27,251 nucleotides of DNA, taken from Bacteroidales bacterium. GTDB taxonomy: Bacteria > Bacteroidota > Bacteroidia > Bacteroidales > ML635J-15. The DNA is taken from NCBI GenBank assembly GCA_023228725.1, contig JALOAQ010000027.1, positions 1 through 27,251 of the forward strand, written 5' to 3'. Numbering within the stretch: position 1 is the first letter of the stretch; each line of letters begins with the position of its first letter. Of this stretch, positions 14,203-22,853 are shown piece after piece. Below the pieces are notes generated by a model, which worked only from the letters and a program-made list of their open reading frames with translations, was not told where the DNA came from and did not search any database. The position numbers were made by a program, and so were the translations under genes.

Positions 14203-15741
14203 ATGAATCAGGAAGAACTTTTTAAAAAAATTACTGCACATTGCAAAGAATATGGATTTATTTTTCAATCATCTGAATTATATGATGGATTAAGTGCAGT
14301 ATATGATTATGGACAAAACGGAACAGAATTAAAAAATAATATTAAAGAATATTGGTGGAAAGCAATGACCTTGCTTAATGAAGAGGTTGTGGGAATAGAT
14401 TCTGCAATTTTTATGCATCCAACAGTATGGAAAGCCTCTGGTCATGTGGACGCTTTTAACGATCCTCTAATTGACAATAAAGATTCTAAAAAACGTTATC
14501 GTGCTGATGTTTTGATTGAAGAACATATTGAAAAAATAAATGATAAAATAAAAAAAGAAGTTAGTAAAGCTGCTAAAAGATTTGGAGATGCTTTTGATGA
14601 GGCTCAGTTTTTAGCTACTAATCCACGAGTTTTAGGATATACTCAAAAAATTCAAGAAATTAAATCCATTTTTGTTTCTGCTTTAGAAAATAGTGATTTA
14701 GAAAAACTTCGCCAACTTATTGTAGATGAGGGGATTGTATGTCCTATCTCAGGAAGTAGAAATTGGACAGAAGTACGTCAATTTAATTTAATGTTCGACA
14801 CAAAATTAGGTTCTTTAAGCGAGGGAGCAAACACAATTTATCTAAGACCTGAAACGGCTCAAGGAATTTTTGTGAATTATTTAAACGTTCAAAAAACTGG
14901 GCGTATGAAAATTCCTTTTGGCATTGCTCAAATTGGTAAAGCTTTTAGAAACGAAATAGTAGCAAGGCAGTTTATTTTCCGTATGCGTGAATTTGAACAA
15001 ATGGAAATGCAATATTTTGTAAAGCCTGGCGAAGAGCTTTCTTGGTTTGAAATTTGGAAGGAAAAACGAATGAAATGGCATTTGGCTTTGGGAATTAATC
15101 CTGAAAAATATAGATGGCACGAACACGATAAATTAGCACACTATGCTAATGCTGCTTTTGATATAGAATTTGAATTTCCATTTGGATTTAAAGAATTAGA
15201 AGGTGTGCATTCAAGAACTGATTTTGATTTAAAACAACACGAAGAGTTTAGTGGTAAAAAAATTAGATATTTTGATAATGAAAGTGGAGAAAGTTATATC
15301 CCTTATGTTGTTGAAACTTCAATTGGTTTGGATAGAACAGTTTTGTCTGTTTTATCTGCTGCATATAAAGAAGAAAAACTTGAAAATGAAACACGTGTTG
15401 TTTTAACTTTTCCACCGGCTTTAGCTCCTATTAAAGTTGCTGTTTTACCTTTGCTTAAAAAAGATGGTTTGCCGGAATTATCTCGAAAATTAATTGACGA
15501 ACTTAAATTTGATATGAATTGTCAATACGAAGATAAAGATTCAATTGGCAAGCGTTATCGCAGACAAGACGCTATTGGAACTCCATTTTGTATTACTGTT
15601 GACCATCAAAGCTTAGAGGATAATACTGTTACTCTTAGATATAGAGACAGTATGGAACAAGAAAGGGTTAAAATTGACGAATTGGCAATTATGCTAAGAG
15701 AAAAAGTGGATATAAAAAACTTGTTAAAACAGTTGATTTAA
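14203..15741 (+). CDS. glyS: Glycine--tRNA ligase, homodimeric type
   Basis: A 512-residue class II aminoacyl-tRNA synthetase of the alpha-2 (GRS1) type, the form expected in Bacteroidota, with no separate beta subunit needed. Landmarks: the N-terminal YGFIFQSSELYDG and VWKASGHVDAFNDP, R215-P-E-T-A-Q-G-I-F, motif 2 beginning F248-R-N-E251 followed by FIFRMREFEQMEMQYF, and motif 3 at G375-L-D-R378. The C-terminal anticodon-binding domain starts near PPALAPIKVAVLPL and ends with the usual RDSMEQERVKIDEL. It charges tRNA-Gly using ATP. The gene begins 14 bases after the upstream exported-protein gene and is followed closely by a transporter. Confidence 0.95.
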   Translation: MNQEELFKKITAHCKEYGFIFQSSELYDGLSAVYDYGQNGTELKNNIKEYWWKAMTLLNEEVVGIDSAIFMHPTVWKASGHVDAFNDPLIDNKDSKKRYRADVLIEEHIEKINDKIKKEVSKAAKRFGDAFDEAQFLATNPRVLGYTQKIQEIKSIFVSALENSDLEKLRQLIVDEGIVCPISGSRNWTEVRQFNLMFDTKLGSLSEGANTIYLRPETAQGIFVNYLNVQKTGRMKIPFGIAQIGKAFRNEIVARQFIFRMREFEQMEMQYFVKPGEELSWFEIWKEKRMKWHLALGINPEKYRWHEHDKLAHYANAAFDIEFEFPFGFKELEGVHSRTDFDLKQHEEFSGKKIRYFDNESGESYIPYVVETSIGLDRTVLSVLSAAYKEEKLENETRVVLTFPPALAPIKVAVLPLLKKDGLPELSRKLIDELKFDMNCQYEDKDSIGKRYRRQDAIGTPFCITVDHQSLEDNTVTLRYRDSMEQERVKIDELAIMLREKVDIKNLLKQLI

Positions 15742-15764
15742 AATTAGCTAACACGATTTTTTTA

Positions 15765-16661
15765 ATGAAATCCGGACCAAAACCAATAGCTTTGTATATT
15801 TTGCTATTAATTAGCATGGCTTTGTGGGGAGCTTCTTTCGTTTGGGGAAAAATAGCTTTAGAGTCTTATTCTGCTTTTACAGTCATATTTTTTAGATTAT
15901 TTGTATCGGTTATTGTTTTATTACCAGTTTTGTTAATTTCAAAAAATTTTAAACTTCCAAGTAAAGAAAATCTACATTTATTTATTTTACTTGCATTTTT
16001 TGAGCCTTTTTTATATTTTATAGGAGAAACTAATGGTTTAAAATATATAGGAGCTTCAATGACTTCAATTATTATTTCTGTAATTCCTTTATTCACACCT
16101 TTTGTGGCTTATTATTTTTTAAAAGAGAAAGTAAGTTTTGTAAATTTAATGGGAATAATTATTTCAATTTCAGGAATAATGTTCCTTGTTTTTGATAAAA
16201 ATATGAATTTGCAAGTCCCTATAAATGGTCTGATATTACTTCTTTTGTCCATAGTTGCTGCAAATGGTTATAGTGTAATGATAAAAAAAATGCCCTTAGA
16301 CCATTCTGTTTTAAATATTATATTTTGGCAAAGTCTGTTTGGTTTTTTAATGTTTCTACCAATTGTCGCAATATTTGATTTTAAAGCAATTAAAACCACT
16401 GGTTTTGCTTATGATAGTATTATTGCAATTTTAAAATTAGGTATTTTTGCTTCTACAATTGCTTTTTTGTTTTATATGTATGCTCTTAGATATATGCCTA
16501 TTACAAAAGTAAATGTTTTTAGTAATACAATTCCAATTTTCACAATAATTATTGCTTGGTTTGCAATGGGTGAAGTACTTGATGCAAAACGACTTATAGG
16601 AATGTTAATAGTGATTTTAGGAGTTGTGGTTTCTCAGTTGAAGTATAAGATTTTTAAGTGA
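15765..16661 (+). CDS. EamA-family (DMT) transporter
   Basis: A 298-residue inner-membrane protein with about ten hydrophobic helices in two EamA repeats (roughly residues 10-140 and 150-295). The first repeat opens with ALWGASFVWGKIAL and FFRLFVSVIVLLP, and the second contains SVMIKKMPLDHSVLNIIFWQ. Each ends in the typical 'G...IGM.IVILGV' helix. These are drug/metabolite-type exporters; the substrate cannot be told. It starts 23 bases after glyS and ends 12 bases before the convergent dusB, with no strong terminator hairpin in the gap. Confidence 0.88.
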   Translation: MKSGPKPIALYILLLISMALWGASFVWGKIALESYSAFTVIFFRLFVSVIVLLPVLLISKNFKLPSKENLHLFILLAFFEPFLYFIGETNGLKYIGASMTSIIISVIPLFTPFVAYYFLKEKVSFVNLMGIIISISGIMFLVFDKNMNLQVPINGLILLLLSIVAANGYSVMIKKMPLDHSVLNIIFWQSLFGFLMFLPIVAIFDFKAIKTTGFAYDSIIAILKLGIFASTIAFLFYMYALRYMPITKVNVFSNTIPIFTIIIAWFAMGEVLDAKRLIGMLIVILGVVVSQLKYKIFK

Positions 16662-16673
16662 TAAGTTTATAAT

Positions 16674-17699
16674 TTAGTTTTCGTTATTCTCATAATCCTC
16701 AAAAAAATTAGAATCATATTTTCCGTATTTTTCTTGAATAAAGTTTAATATTTCTAAAATTTCTTCACTTGTTTGTGCGCTTAATAGTTTAATTTTTGTA
16801 TCTCTAAAATCAGGAATTGCTTTAAAATACAGAGCAAAATGTCTTCTCATTTCATAAACACCTCTTTTATTTTCTTTATAATCAAGAGATTTTTGCAAAT
16901 GTTCTTTTGCATATTCTACTCTTTCAACCACTCCAGGACTTGCTAGATGTTTTCTGGTATTTAAAAAATGTTTTACTTCTGCAAAAATCCATGGTTTTCC
17001 TATTGCTGCGCGTCCAATCATAATTGCATCAACTCCGTATTTATTAAATTTTTCTTCAGCGTTTTTTGCACTTGTAATATCACCATTACCAATAATTGGA
17101 ATTTTAATATTTTGATTATTTTTAACTTTACCTATTAAATTCCAGTCTGCTTCGCCTTTATACATTTGAACTCTGCTTCGCCCGTGTATGGTAATAGCTT
17201 GAATACCACAGTCTTGTAATAAAAGTGCAACTTCTTCAACGTTTAATGATTCTGAGTCCCAGCCTAAGCGTGTTTTTGCAGTTACAGGGAATTTTGAAGA
17301 TTTAACAACTTTTTCTGTAATTTCTTTCATTAGTGCTAAGTTTCTCATCATTCCAGCTCCGGCTCCACGTGTAGCAATTTTTTTTACTGGACATCCATAA
17401 TTAATATCCAACAAATCTGGATTAGCATTTTTATTAATCATTAAACTTGCTTGTTCCATTGCTTCTGGGATATGCCCATAAATTTGTATTCCTACTGGTC
17501 TTTCGTAATCAAAAATATCTAATTTTTTCAGGCTTTTCTTTGCATCTCTTATTAGTCCATCAACTGAAATAAACTCTGTAAACATTAAGTCAGCACCAAA
17601 TTTTTTGCACATATATCTAAATGAAGGGTCTGTAACGTCTTCCATAGGTGCAAGAAAAACAGGTTTATCGCAAAATTCGAGTTCGCCTATTTTGAGCAT
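16674..17699 (-). CDS. dusB: tRNA-dihydrouridine synthase
   Basis: A 341-residue flavoenzyme that reduces uridine to dihydrouridine in tRNA D-loops. Motifs: FLAPMEDVTDPSFR at 15-28, FTEFISVDGL, DINYGCPVKK with catalytic Cys103, PVTAKTRLGWD, then ITIHGRSRVQMYKGEADW, IPIIGNGDI and VDAIMIGRAAIGKPWIF for FMN binding in the TIM barrel. The C-terminal helical domain follows. The DusB subtype is the usual one for single Dus genes in this phylum. It starts 16 bases downstream of infB in the same direction, so it is probably the last gene of the rimP-nusA-infB operon. Confidence 0.92.
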   Translation of the reverse strand: MLKIGELEFCDKPVFLAPMEDVTDPSFRYMCKKFGADLMFTEFISVDGLIRDAKKSLKKLDIFDYERPVGIQIYGHIPEAMEQASLMINKNANPDLLDINYGCPVKKIATRGAGAGMMRNLALMKEITEKVVKSSKFPVTAKTRLGWDSESLNVEEVALLLQDCGIQAITIHGRSRVQMYKGEADWNLIGKVKNNQNIKIPIIGNGDITSAKNAEEKFNKYGVDAIMIGRAAIGKPWIFAEVKHFLNTRKHLASPGVVERVEYAKEHLQKSLDYKENKRGVYEMRRHFALYFKAIPDFRDTKIKLLSAQTSEEILEILNFIQEKYGKYDSNFFEDYENNEN

Positions 17700-17715
17700 T
17701 TTATTTTAAAAATTT

Positions 17716-20682
17716 TTAAAGAGTTTGTTTAACTTCAGTTTCGTCAAATGCTTCAATAATATCTCCAACTTTTATATCATTAAATTTATCGATATTTAGT
17801 CCACATTCTAAGCCTGAAACCACTTCTTTGGCATCATCTTTAAATCGTTTTAGACTACCTAGTTCGCCTGTATAAATTACAATACCATCTCTAATAAGTC
17901 TGATTTTAGATTTTCTATAGATTTTTCCATCAGTAACTAAGCAACCTGCAACAGAGCCCACTTTTGTAATTTTAAATACTTCTCTAATTTCGCAAGAGCC
18001 GGTAATAGTTTCTTTAATTGTTGGTGAAAGCATACCCTCCATAGCATCTTTTATTTCTTCAATAGCATCATAAATTACAGAATACAGTCTAATTTCTATT
18101 TCCTCTGTTTCGGCAAGTCGGCGTGCATAACTAGAAGGTCGCACTTGGAAACCAACAATAATAGCGTTGGAGGCTGTGGCTAACATAACGTCAGATTCTG
18201 AAATTTGTCCTACTGCTTTATGTATAATATTAACAGCAAATGAATCTGTTGAAAGTTTTATTAATGAATCTGAAAGTGCTTCAACAGAGCCGTCCACATC
18301 ACCTTTAACAATTAGATTTATTTCGTTAAAGTTACCAAGAGCTAATCTACGACCAATTTCGTCTAAAGTAATATGCTTTTGAGTTCTAAGTCCCTGTTCG
18401 CGTTGCAATTGTATTCTTTTGTTTGCAACATTTCTAGCTTCGTGGTCAGATTCCATAACATTAAATTTGTCTCCTGCCTGTGGAGCTCCATTTAAACCAA
18501 GAACTAAAACTGGAGTAGAAGGTCCTGCCTCTTCAACTCTGTGTCCTCTTTCGTTGTACATAGCTTTTACTCTACCAGTTTGACAACCTGCAAGCAAAAT
18601 ATCACCAACTTTTAATGTACCACTTTGGACTAAAAGAGTTGTTACAAAACCACGTCCTTTATCTAAGCTAGCTTCTATTACAGTTCCTACAGCATTTTTG
18701 TCAGGATTTGCTTTTAATTCAAGAATATCAGCTTCAAGAATTACTTTTTCTAATAAATCTTCAATATTTATGCCTGCTTTAGCAGAAATTTCTTGACATT
18801 GATATTTTCCTCCCCAATCTTCTACTAAATAATTCATATTAGCAAGAGCTTCTCTAATTTTTTCAGGATTTGCTGTTGATTTATCAATTTTATTAATTGC
18901 AAATACCATTGGCACACCTGCGGCACTTGCGTGGTTAATTGCTTCAACAGTTTGAGGCATCACGCTGTCGTCTGCGGCAATAATAATAATTGCAACGTCA
19001 GTTATTTGAGCACCGCGGGCACGCATTGCTGTAAAGGCTTCGTGGCCGGGAGTATCTAGGAATGTAATTTGCTTACCGCCAGCTAGTTTTACAGAATATG
19101 CTCCAATATGCTGGGTAATTCCTCCTGCTTCGCCATCGATAATATTTGTATTTCTAATTCTGTCCAACAATCTTGTTTTACCGTGATCAACGTGTCCCAT
19201 TACTGTAACAATTGGTGGACGGGGTAATAAATCTTCTTCTGCATCAACTTCTTCTTCAATTTCGTTAAGTACCTCAGCACTTACAAACTCAACAGAAAAT
19301 CCATATTCGTCAGCTACTAAAGCCATGGTTTCTGCGTCTAATCTTTGGTTGATAGAAACAAACAAGCCTAAACTCATGCAAGTTGCAATAAGTTTATTTA
19401 CAGGAACATCCATCATTGCCGACATTTCGCTAACAGAAACAAATTCTGTAACTTTCAATACGCTTTTTTCTGCTTCTTGTTTTTCAAACTCTTCTTGACG
19501 CTTTTGTGAAACTAAATCTCGTTTTTCGCGTCTATATTTTGAAGTTCTAGATTTTTGTTTAGGAGTAGTTAAACGGGCTAAAGTTTCTTTAATTTGCTTT
19601 TGAACATCTTCTTGGTCAACAGTTGGTCTAGCAGGTTTTAATTTTTTCTTGTTTATTTTTTTTCTTTTGCCGTCAGAAGTTTTTAGATTTTCATCAATAT
19701 TAACTTTAACTTTTTGAATTCTTTTACGTTTTGCTTTTCTTTCTTCTTTTTCCTTTTCTCTGGTCTTTTGTCTTTCTTCTTTTTCTTGTTTTTTTCTCTT
19801 TTCAGCTTCTTCTTGTCGAGTAAGGTAGCCGTCAATATCAATTTTGCCTACAACACTAGGACCTGATAATTTTTCAATTTTTGTTTTTATAAACTCAGCT
19901 TGTTGAGATTCATCGCTTTCGGTTAAAGCTTTAAAAACTCGCGGTTTTTCAACTACTTTTTCTTCATCTTTTTTGGTTTTTTTCTTGGTTTCAGTTGTAG
20001 GTTTAGATTTTTTTTGTGCTTGGTCGGATTCCGCTTTTTTCTTTTTAATTTCTGCTTCTTTTTTCTTTTTGGCAGCTTCTTTTTGTGAGCGTAATTCTTC
20101 TTCTTTTTGTTTACGTTCTTCTTCTCTTTCAGCTTTTGTTTTTTTCTTAGGTCTAGTTTTTTGATTTATTTGATCTAAATCTATAGTTCCAAGAACTTTC
20201 GGACCGGTTTCATTTGTTGAGTCTTCGCTGACCTCAATGGGTTTTACTTCATGTTTAGCTCTAAGCGGTTTTTCACTTTCTTGTTCTGTCGAGTCTTCTT
20301 TAGCTTTACTTTTTTCTTCACTTTCAGCACTAGCTACTACTTCGGGTTCAACTATTGTAGTTTCTTCATTTAAAACCTCTTCTTCTTCTTCTTCTGTTTC
20401 TTGAGTTAAGCTTTCACTAGACTTAGCTTGCTTGTCTAAAGAAATATTCATTTCTTTAGTTTCGCGCGCCTTTTCAGTGTTTTTAATTGCTTTTTCTTTT
20501 AAAGTCTTTGACTCCTTAAATTCTTCTTCAAGAAGTTCAATACATTCAAAAGGCAATTTAGAGTTTGGTCCGCCCTCTATTTCATAACCTTTTTTAGCCA
20601 GAAACTCAATAATTGTGCTTGTTCCCACATTTAGTTCTCTGGCTAAAGTACTTAGTCTTACTGGTTTATTTTCTGAAGTCAT
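17716..20682 (-). CDS. infB: Translation initiation factor IF-2
   Basis: A 988-residue GTPase that brings initiator tRNA to the 30S subunit. An IF2-N domain (1-~55, starting VRLSTLARELNVGTSTIIEFL) is followed by a ~350-residue highly charged, Lys/Glu-rich linker, then a second IF2-N segment (around 415-470, SEMSAMMDVPVNKLIATCMS). The G domain has G1 GHVDHGKT at 496-503, G3 D543-T-P-G-H547 with the catalytic His, and G4 N597-K-I-D600. Domains II, III and C2 (fMet-tRNA binding) complete the protein. The long linker is low-complexity and may include alignment-poor, fast-evolving sequence. It is 26 bases from nusA, in operon order rimP-nusA-infB. Confidence 0.97.
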   Translation of the reverse strand: MTSENKPVRLSTLARELNVGTSTIIEFLAKKGYEIEGGPNSKLPFECIELLEEEFKESKTLKEKAIKNTEKARETKEMNISLDKQAKSSESLTQETEEEEEEVLNEETTIVEPEVVASAESEEKSKAKEDSTEQESEKPLRAKHEVKPIEVSEDSTNETGPKVLGTIDLDQINQKTRPKKKTKAEREEERKQKEEELRSQKEAAKKKKEAEIKKKKAESDQAQKKSKPTTETKKKTKKDEEKVVEKPRVFKALTESDESQQAEFIKTKIEKLSGPSVVGKIDIDGYLTRQEEAEKRKKQEKEERQKTREKEKEERKAKRKRIQKVKVNIDENLKTSDGKRKKINKKKLKPARPTVDQEDVQKQIKETLARLTTPKQKSRTSKYRREKRDLVSQKRQEEFEKQEAEKSVLKVTEFVSVSEMSAMMDVPVNKLIATCMSLGLFVSINQRLDAETMALVADEYGFSVEFVSAEVLNEIEEEVDAEEDLLPRPPIVTVMGHVDHGKTRLLDRIRNTNIIDGEAGGITQHIGAYSVKLAGGKQITFLDTPGHEAFTAMRARGAQITDVAIIIIAADDSVMPQTVEAINHASAAGVPMVFAINKIDKSTANPEKIREALANMNYLVEDWGGKYQCQEISAKAGINIEDLLEKVILEADILELKANPDKNAVGTVIEASLDKGRGFVTTLLVQSGTLKVGDILLAGCQTGRVKAMYNERGHRVEEAGPSTPVLVLGLNGAPQAGDKFNVMESDHEARNVANKRIQLQREQGLRTQKHITLDEIGRRLALGNFNEINLIVKGDVDGSVEALSDSLIKLSTDSFAVNIIHKAVGQISESDVMLATASNAIIVGFQVRPSSYARRLAETEEIEIRLYSVIYDAIEEIKDAMEGMLSPTIKETITGSCEIREVFKITKVGSVAGCLVTDGKIYRKSKIRLIRDGIVIYTGELGSLKRFKDDAKEVVSGLECGLNIDKFNDIKVGDIIEAFDETEVKQTL

Positions 20683-20708
20683 AAACTATATTTAATTACT
20701 AAAAATTT

Positions 20709-21947
20709 CTATTCAAATTCTGATTTTAAAATATTAAGAACATCTACAACTGTTTCTTCTTCTAAATCAGTACGTTTTACAAGGTCTGCGAGATTTAAGT
20801 TTAAAACACTTTTAGCTGTATCGCAACCTATTGCTTTAAATTGGTCAATTATCCATTGTTCTATTTCGTCGCTAAATTCATCTAAAGCCACATCATCTTC
20901 ATCTTCGTCCATTTCTCTATAAACATCTATTGTCATTCCAAGTAATTGACTTGCAAGTTTAATATTTAAACCACCTTTACCAATTGCTAAAGAAACTTGG
21001 TCGGGATTTAAGTAAACATCAACTTTGCTTTCATCTTGTTTAAGTTTTATAGAAGAAATTTTAGCAGGGCTTAAAGCTCTTTGGATGTATAATTGAATAT
21101 TGTTTGTATAATTTATTATATCTATATTTTCATTATGCAATTCTCTAACAATACCATGAATACGGCTTCCTTTCATTCCAACGCAAGCACCTACTGGGTC
21201 AACTCTTTCGTCATATGATTCAACAGCAACTTTTGCTCTTTCTCCTGGTATTCTAACTATTTTTTTAATAGTAATAAGCCCGTCAAGGATTTCAGGAATT
21301 TCTAATTCAAAAAGTCTTTCAAGAAAAATAGGTGATGTACGTGATAGTTTTATATATGGTGAGCCATTTTTTAGTTCTACTGAAAGCACAACCGACCTTA
21401 TAGTATCACCTTTTCTATATCTGTCGTTAGGAATTTGTTCGGCTTTAGGCAAAATTAACTCTATCCCTTCATCGTCAAGAATTAAAATTTCGCGTTTCCA
21501 TATTTGATAAATTTCGCCAACAACAATTTCCCCAATTCTATCTTTATATTTTAGAAAAATATTATCTTTTTCTCTCTCCGAAATTTTTGATTGCAAATTT
21601 TGTCTTAGTGCCATAATTGCTCTACGCCCGAAATCTTGAAGTTTAATTTCGTCTGAAAATTCTTCACCTGCTTCATAGTCTTCGTCAATTTTTTGAGCTT
21701 CTGATAAAGGAATTTGTGTATTTCCGTCTTCAAAATCTTTATCTTCAACCACAGTTCTTGTTCTCCAAATTTGAACATCTCCGTTTGCGTCATTTACTAT
21801 AACATCAAATTTACTTTCTTCGCCAAAAAGTTTTAATAGTGTAGAAGTAAAAACATCTTTTAAAACTCCAATCATTGTTGGACGGTCAATGTTTTTTAAT
21901 TCTTTAAATTCTGCAAAGTTTTCTATTAGATTATTATGAAGATCCAT
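20709..21947 (-). CDS. nusA: Transcription termination/antitermination factor NusA
   Basis: A 412-residue RNA polymerase-binding factor. The N-terminal domain spans 1-~135, S1 ~139-203 (EIVVGEIYQIWKREILILDDE), KH1 contains GACVGMKGSRI at 253-263, and KH2 contains AIGKGGLNIK at 321-330. An acidic stretch (345-365) and a helical ~50-residue tail (365-412) that looks like one helix-hairpin-helix repeat close the protein; the longer double acidic-repeat tail of E. coli NusA is absent, as in many Bacteroidota. It modulates pausing and termination and may also act on its own operon leader. It starts 18 bases after rimP. Confidence 0.95.
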   Translation of the reverse strand: MDLHNNLIENFAEFKELKNIDRPTMIGVLKDVFTSTLLKLFGEESKFDVIVNDANGDVQIWRTRTVVEDKDFEDGNTQIPLSEAQKIDEDYEAGEEFSDEIKLQDFGRRAIMALRQNLQSKISEREKDNIFLKYKDRIGEIVVGEIYQIWKREILILDDEGIELILPKAEQIPNDRYRKGDTIRSVVLSVELKNGSPYIKLSRTSPIFLERLFELEIPEILDGLITIKKIVRIPGERAKVAVESYDERVDPVGACVGMKGSRIHGIVRELHNENIDIINYTNNIQLYIQRALSPAKISSIKLKQDESKVDVYLNPDQVSLAIGKGGLNIKLASQLLGMTIDVYREMDEDEDDVALDEFSDEIEQWIIDQFKAIGCDTAKSVLNLNLADLVKRTDLEEETVVDVLNILKSEFE

Positions 21948-21965
21948 AATTTTTAGTTTTAATTT

Positions 21966-22424
21966 TTACTTAAATGAAATTACACTTTTTGTTGTTTTTA
22001 TATCTTTAAATTTAATTTTAGAAATTTCTGAAATTTGTTGCTTTTTGTTTGCCATTTTTGCAAAATAAGAATAAGTTACTAAAATCTCATCCTCTCTTAT
22101 TGATGTTAAAATTCCGCTAATTTTTTCGCCTGTTTTCAATACAACTTCAATTTCTTTATTTAAGCTTTTTTGATATTGTTCTGTCACCTTAAAAGGATTT
22201 GACAAACCAGGCGATCCAAGTTCAATAGAAAAATCTTCTTTATCTCTGTTTAAATTTTCTTCAATAAATCTACTAATTCTTTTACATTCTTCAATATTTA
22301 GTCCGTTAAAATCGTCTATTGCAATGTATATATCATTAGCAGGATTGATTTTAATTTCTACTAAAAACTGTGTCTCAGTTAGTGCAGATTTACATAATTT
22401 TTCTATTTCATTTTTGTTTATCAT
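21966..22424 (-). CDS. rimP: Ribosome maturation factor RimP
   Basis: A 152-residue protein from the ATG at 22424; the codon just upstream (22427) is TTG and is not needed. The N-terminal alpha/beta domain contains V-E-I-K-I-N-P-A-N-D and I-E-E-C-K-R-I-S-R-F-I-E-E; E-L-G-S-P-G-L-S-N-P-F is the RimP signature; the C-terminal SH3-like domain follows. RimP helps assemble the 30S subunit. It is the first gene of the operon with nusA and infB. Its leader holds a promoter, a hairpin and a 12-codon ORF, listed separately. Confidence 0.93.
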   Translation of the reverse strand: MINKNEIEKLCKSALTETQFLVEIKINPANDIYIAIDDFNGLNIEECKRISRFIEENLNRDKEDFSIELGSPGLSNPFKVTEQYQKSLNKEIEVVLKTGEKISGILTSIREDEILVTYSYFAKMANKKQQISEISKIKFKDIKTTKSVISFK

Positions 22425-22433
22425 CAATAAATT

Positions 22434-22472
22434 TCAATAAAATAGGGGACTTAATGCGCCCCCTAAACTCAT
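22434..22472 (-). CDS. 12-codon upstream ORF in the rimP leader (candidate leader peptide)
   Basis: Within the leader, ATG at 22472 opens a frame encoding MSLGGALSPLFY and stops with TGA at 22436-22434, nine bases before the rimP ATG. Its middle covers the GC-rich hairpin, so ribosomes on it would disturb that structure. Short ORFs arise by chance in leaders and there is no ribosome-binding evidence, so this is a candidate only. Confidence 0.3.
   Translation of the reverse strand: MSLGGALSPLFY
22443..22465 (-). promoter_or_regulatory. GC-rich hairpin in the rimP-nusA-infB leader (possible attenuator)
   Basis: On the minus strand TAGGGG and CCCCTA pair over 6 bp around an 11-base loop, followed by TTTTATTG. 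It lies about 18 bases before the rimP ATG, inside the transcript expected from the promoter at 22523-22493. A weak U-rich stretch behind a GC stem is the shape of an attenuator or a start-site-shielding hairpin. Nothing in sequence alone decides between these. Confidence 0.5.
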
Positions 22473-22492
22473 TATTAACCCAAAAAGCGTTG

Positions 22493-22523
22493 CAAAAATA
22501 CAATATTAATTTTAATTTACAAA
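22493..22523 (-). promoter_or_regulatory. Promoter of the rimP-nusA-infB-dusB operon
   Basis: The minus strand has TTTG (22523-22520), 19 bases, then TATTTTTG (22500-22493), a full Bacteroidota consensus match. The implied transcript start near 22488 gives a leader of about 65 bases. Confidence 0.75.
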
Positions 22524-22802
22524 AAAAAAGTGAAGTATGCTTAATTATTTTTGAAATTTAGTGTTTTCTTATAAAATATTTGGCATAATTTACTTAATAT
22601 TGCTTAAAATTGAGGCTTATATCAAGTGAAAATAAATTTGAATATATATTAAGTGTTTTTATAGTTTTGTGTTTATAAAAAAAATAGATTTAAAATTGTA
22701 AAATAAGATAAAATTCATGCTGTAATTTTCTTAAAACTTAAATTTTCATTAAACAAGCTCAATTAAATGATTTTATTTTTGTGTTTTTATTGAAATAAGT
22801 AA

Positions 22803-22830
22803 TTGTTTGTCAAAATAATTATTAAATTTG
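22803..22830 (+). promoter_or_regulatory. Possible promoter of the FISUMP gene
   Basis: TTG (22803-22805), 17 bases, TAAATTTG (22823-22830), giving a transcript start near 22836 and a leader of roughly 18 bases. The spacer is shorter than the usual 19-21. Confidence 0.4.
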
Positions 22831-22853
22831 TTTTGTAAAAATAGTTGTAAATT

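Larger units (their letters stand above)
22428..22853. other. 426-bp intergenic region between rimP and the FISUMP gene
   Basis: The rimP side holds the operon leader, hairpin and promoter (22434-22523). The remaining ~330 bases are very AT-rich and carry no gene or RNA that I recognise. Possible plus-strand -7 boxes are TATTTTTG at 22774-22781 and TAAATTTG at 22823-22830; the latter has a TTG 17 bases upstream (22803-22805). Confidence 0.65.

Noticed and set aside
19973..20164. Plus-strand open frame opposite the IF-2 linker
   Set aside because: It is Phe/Ser-rich sequence produced by the complement of Lys/Glu codons in the infB linker.
22370..22561. Plus-strand 63-codon frame over the start of rimP
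   Set aside because: It covers the rimP start, hairpin and promoter, and the protein has no recognisable feature.
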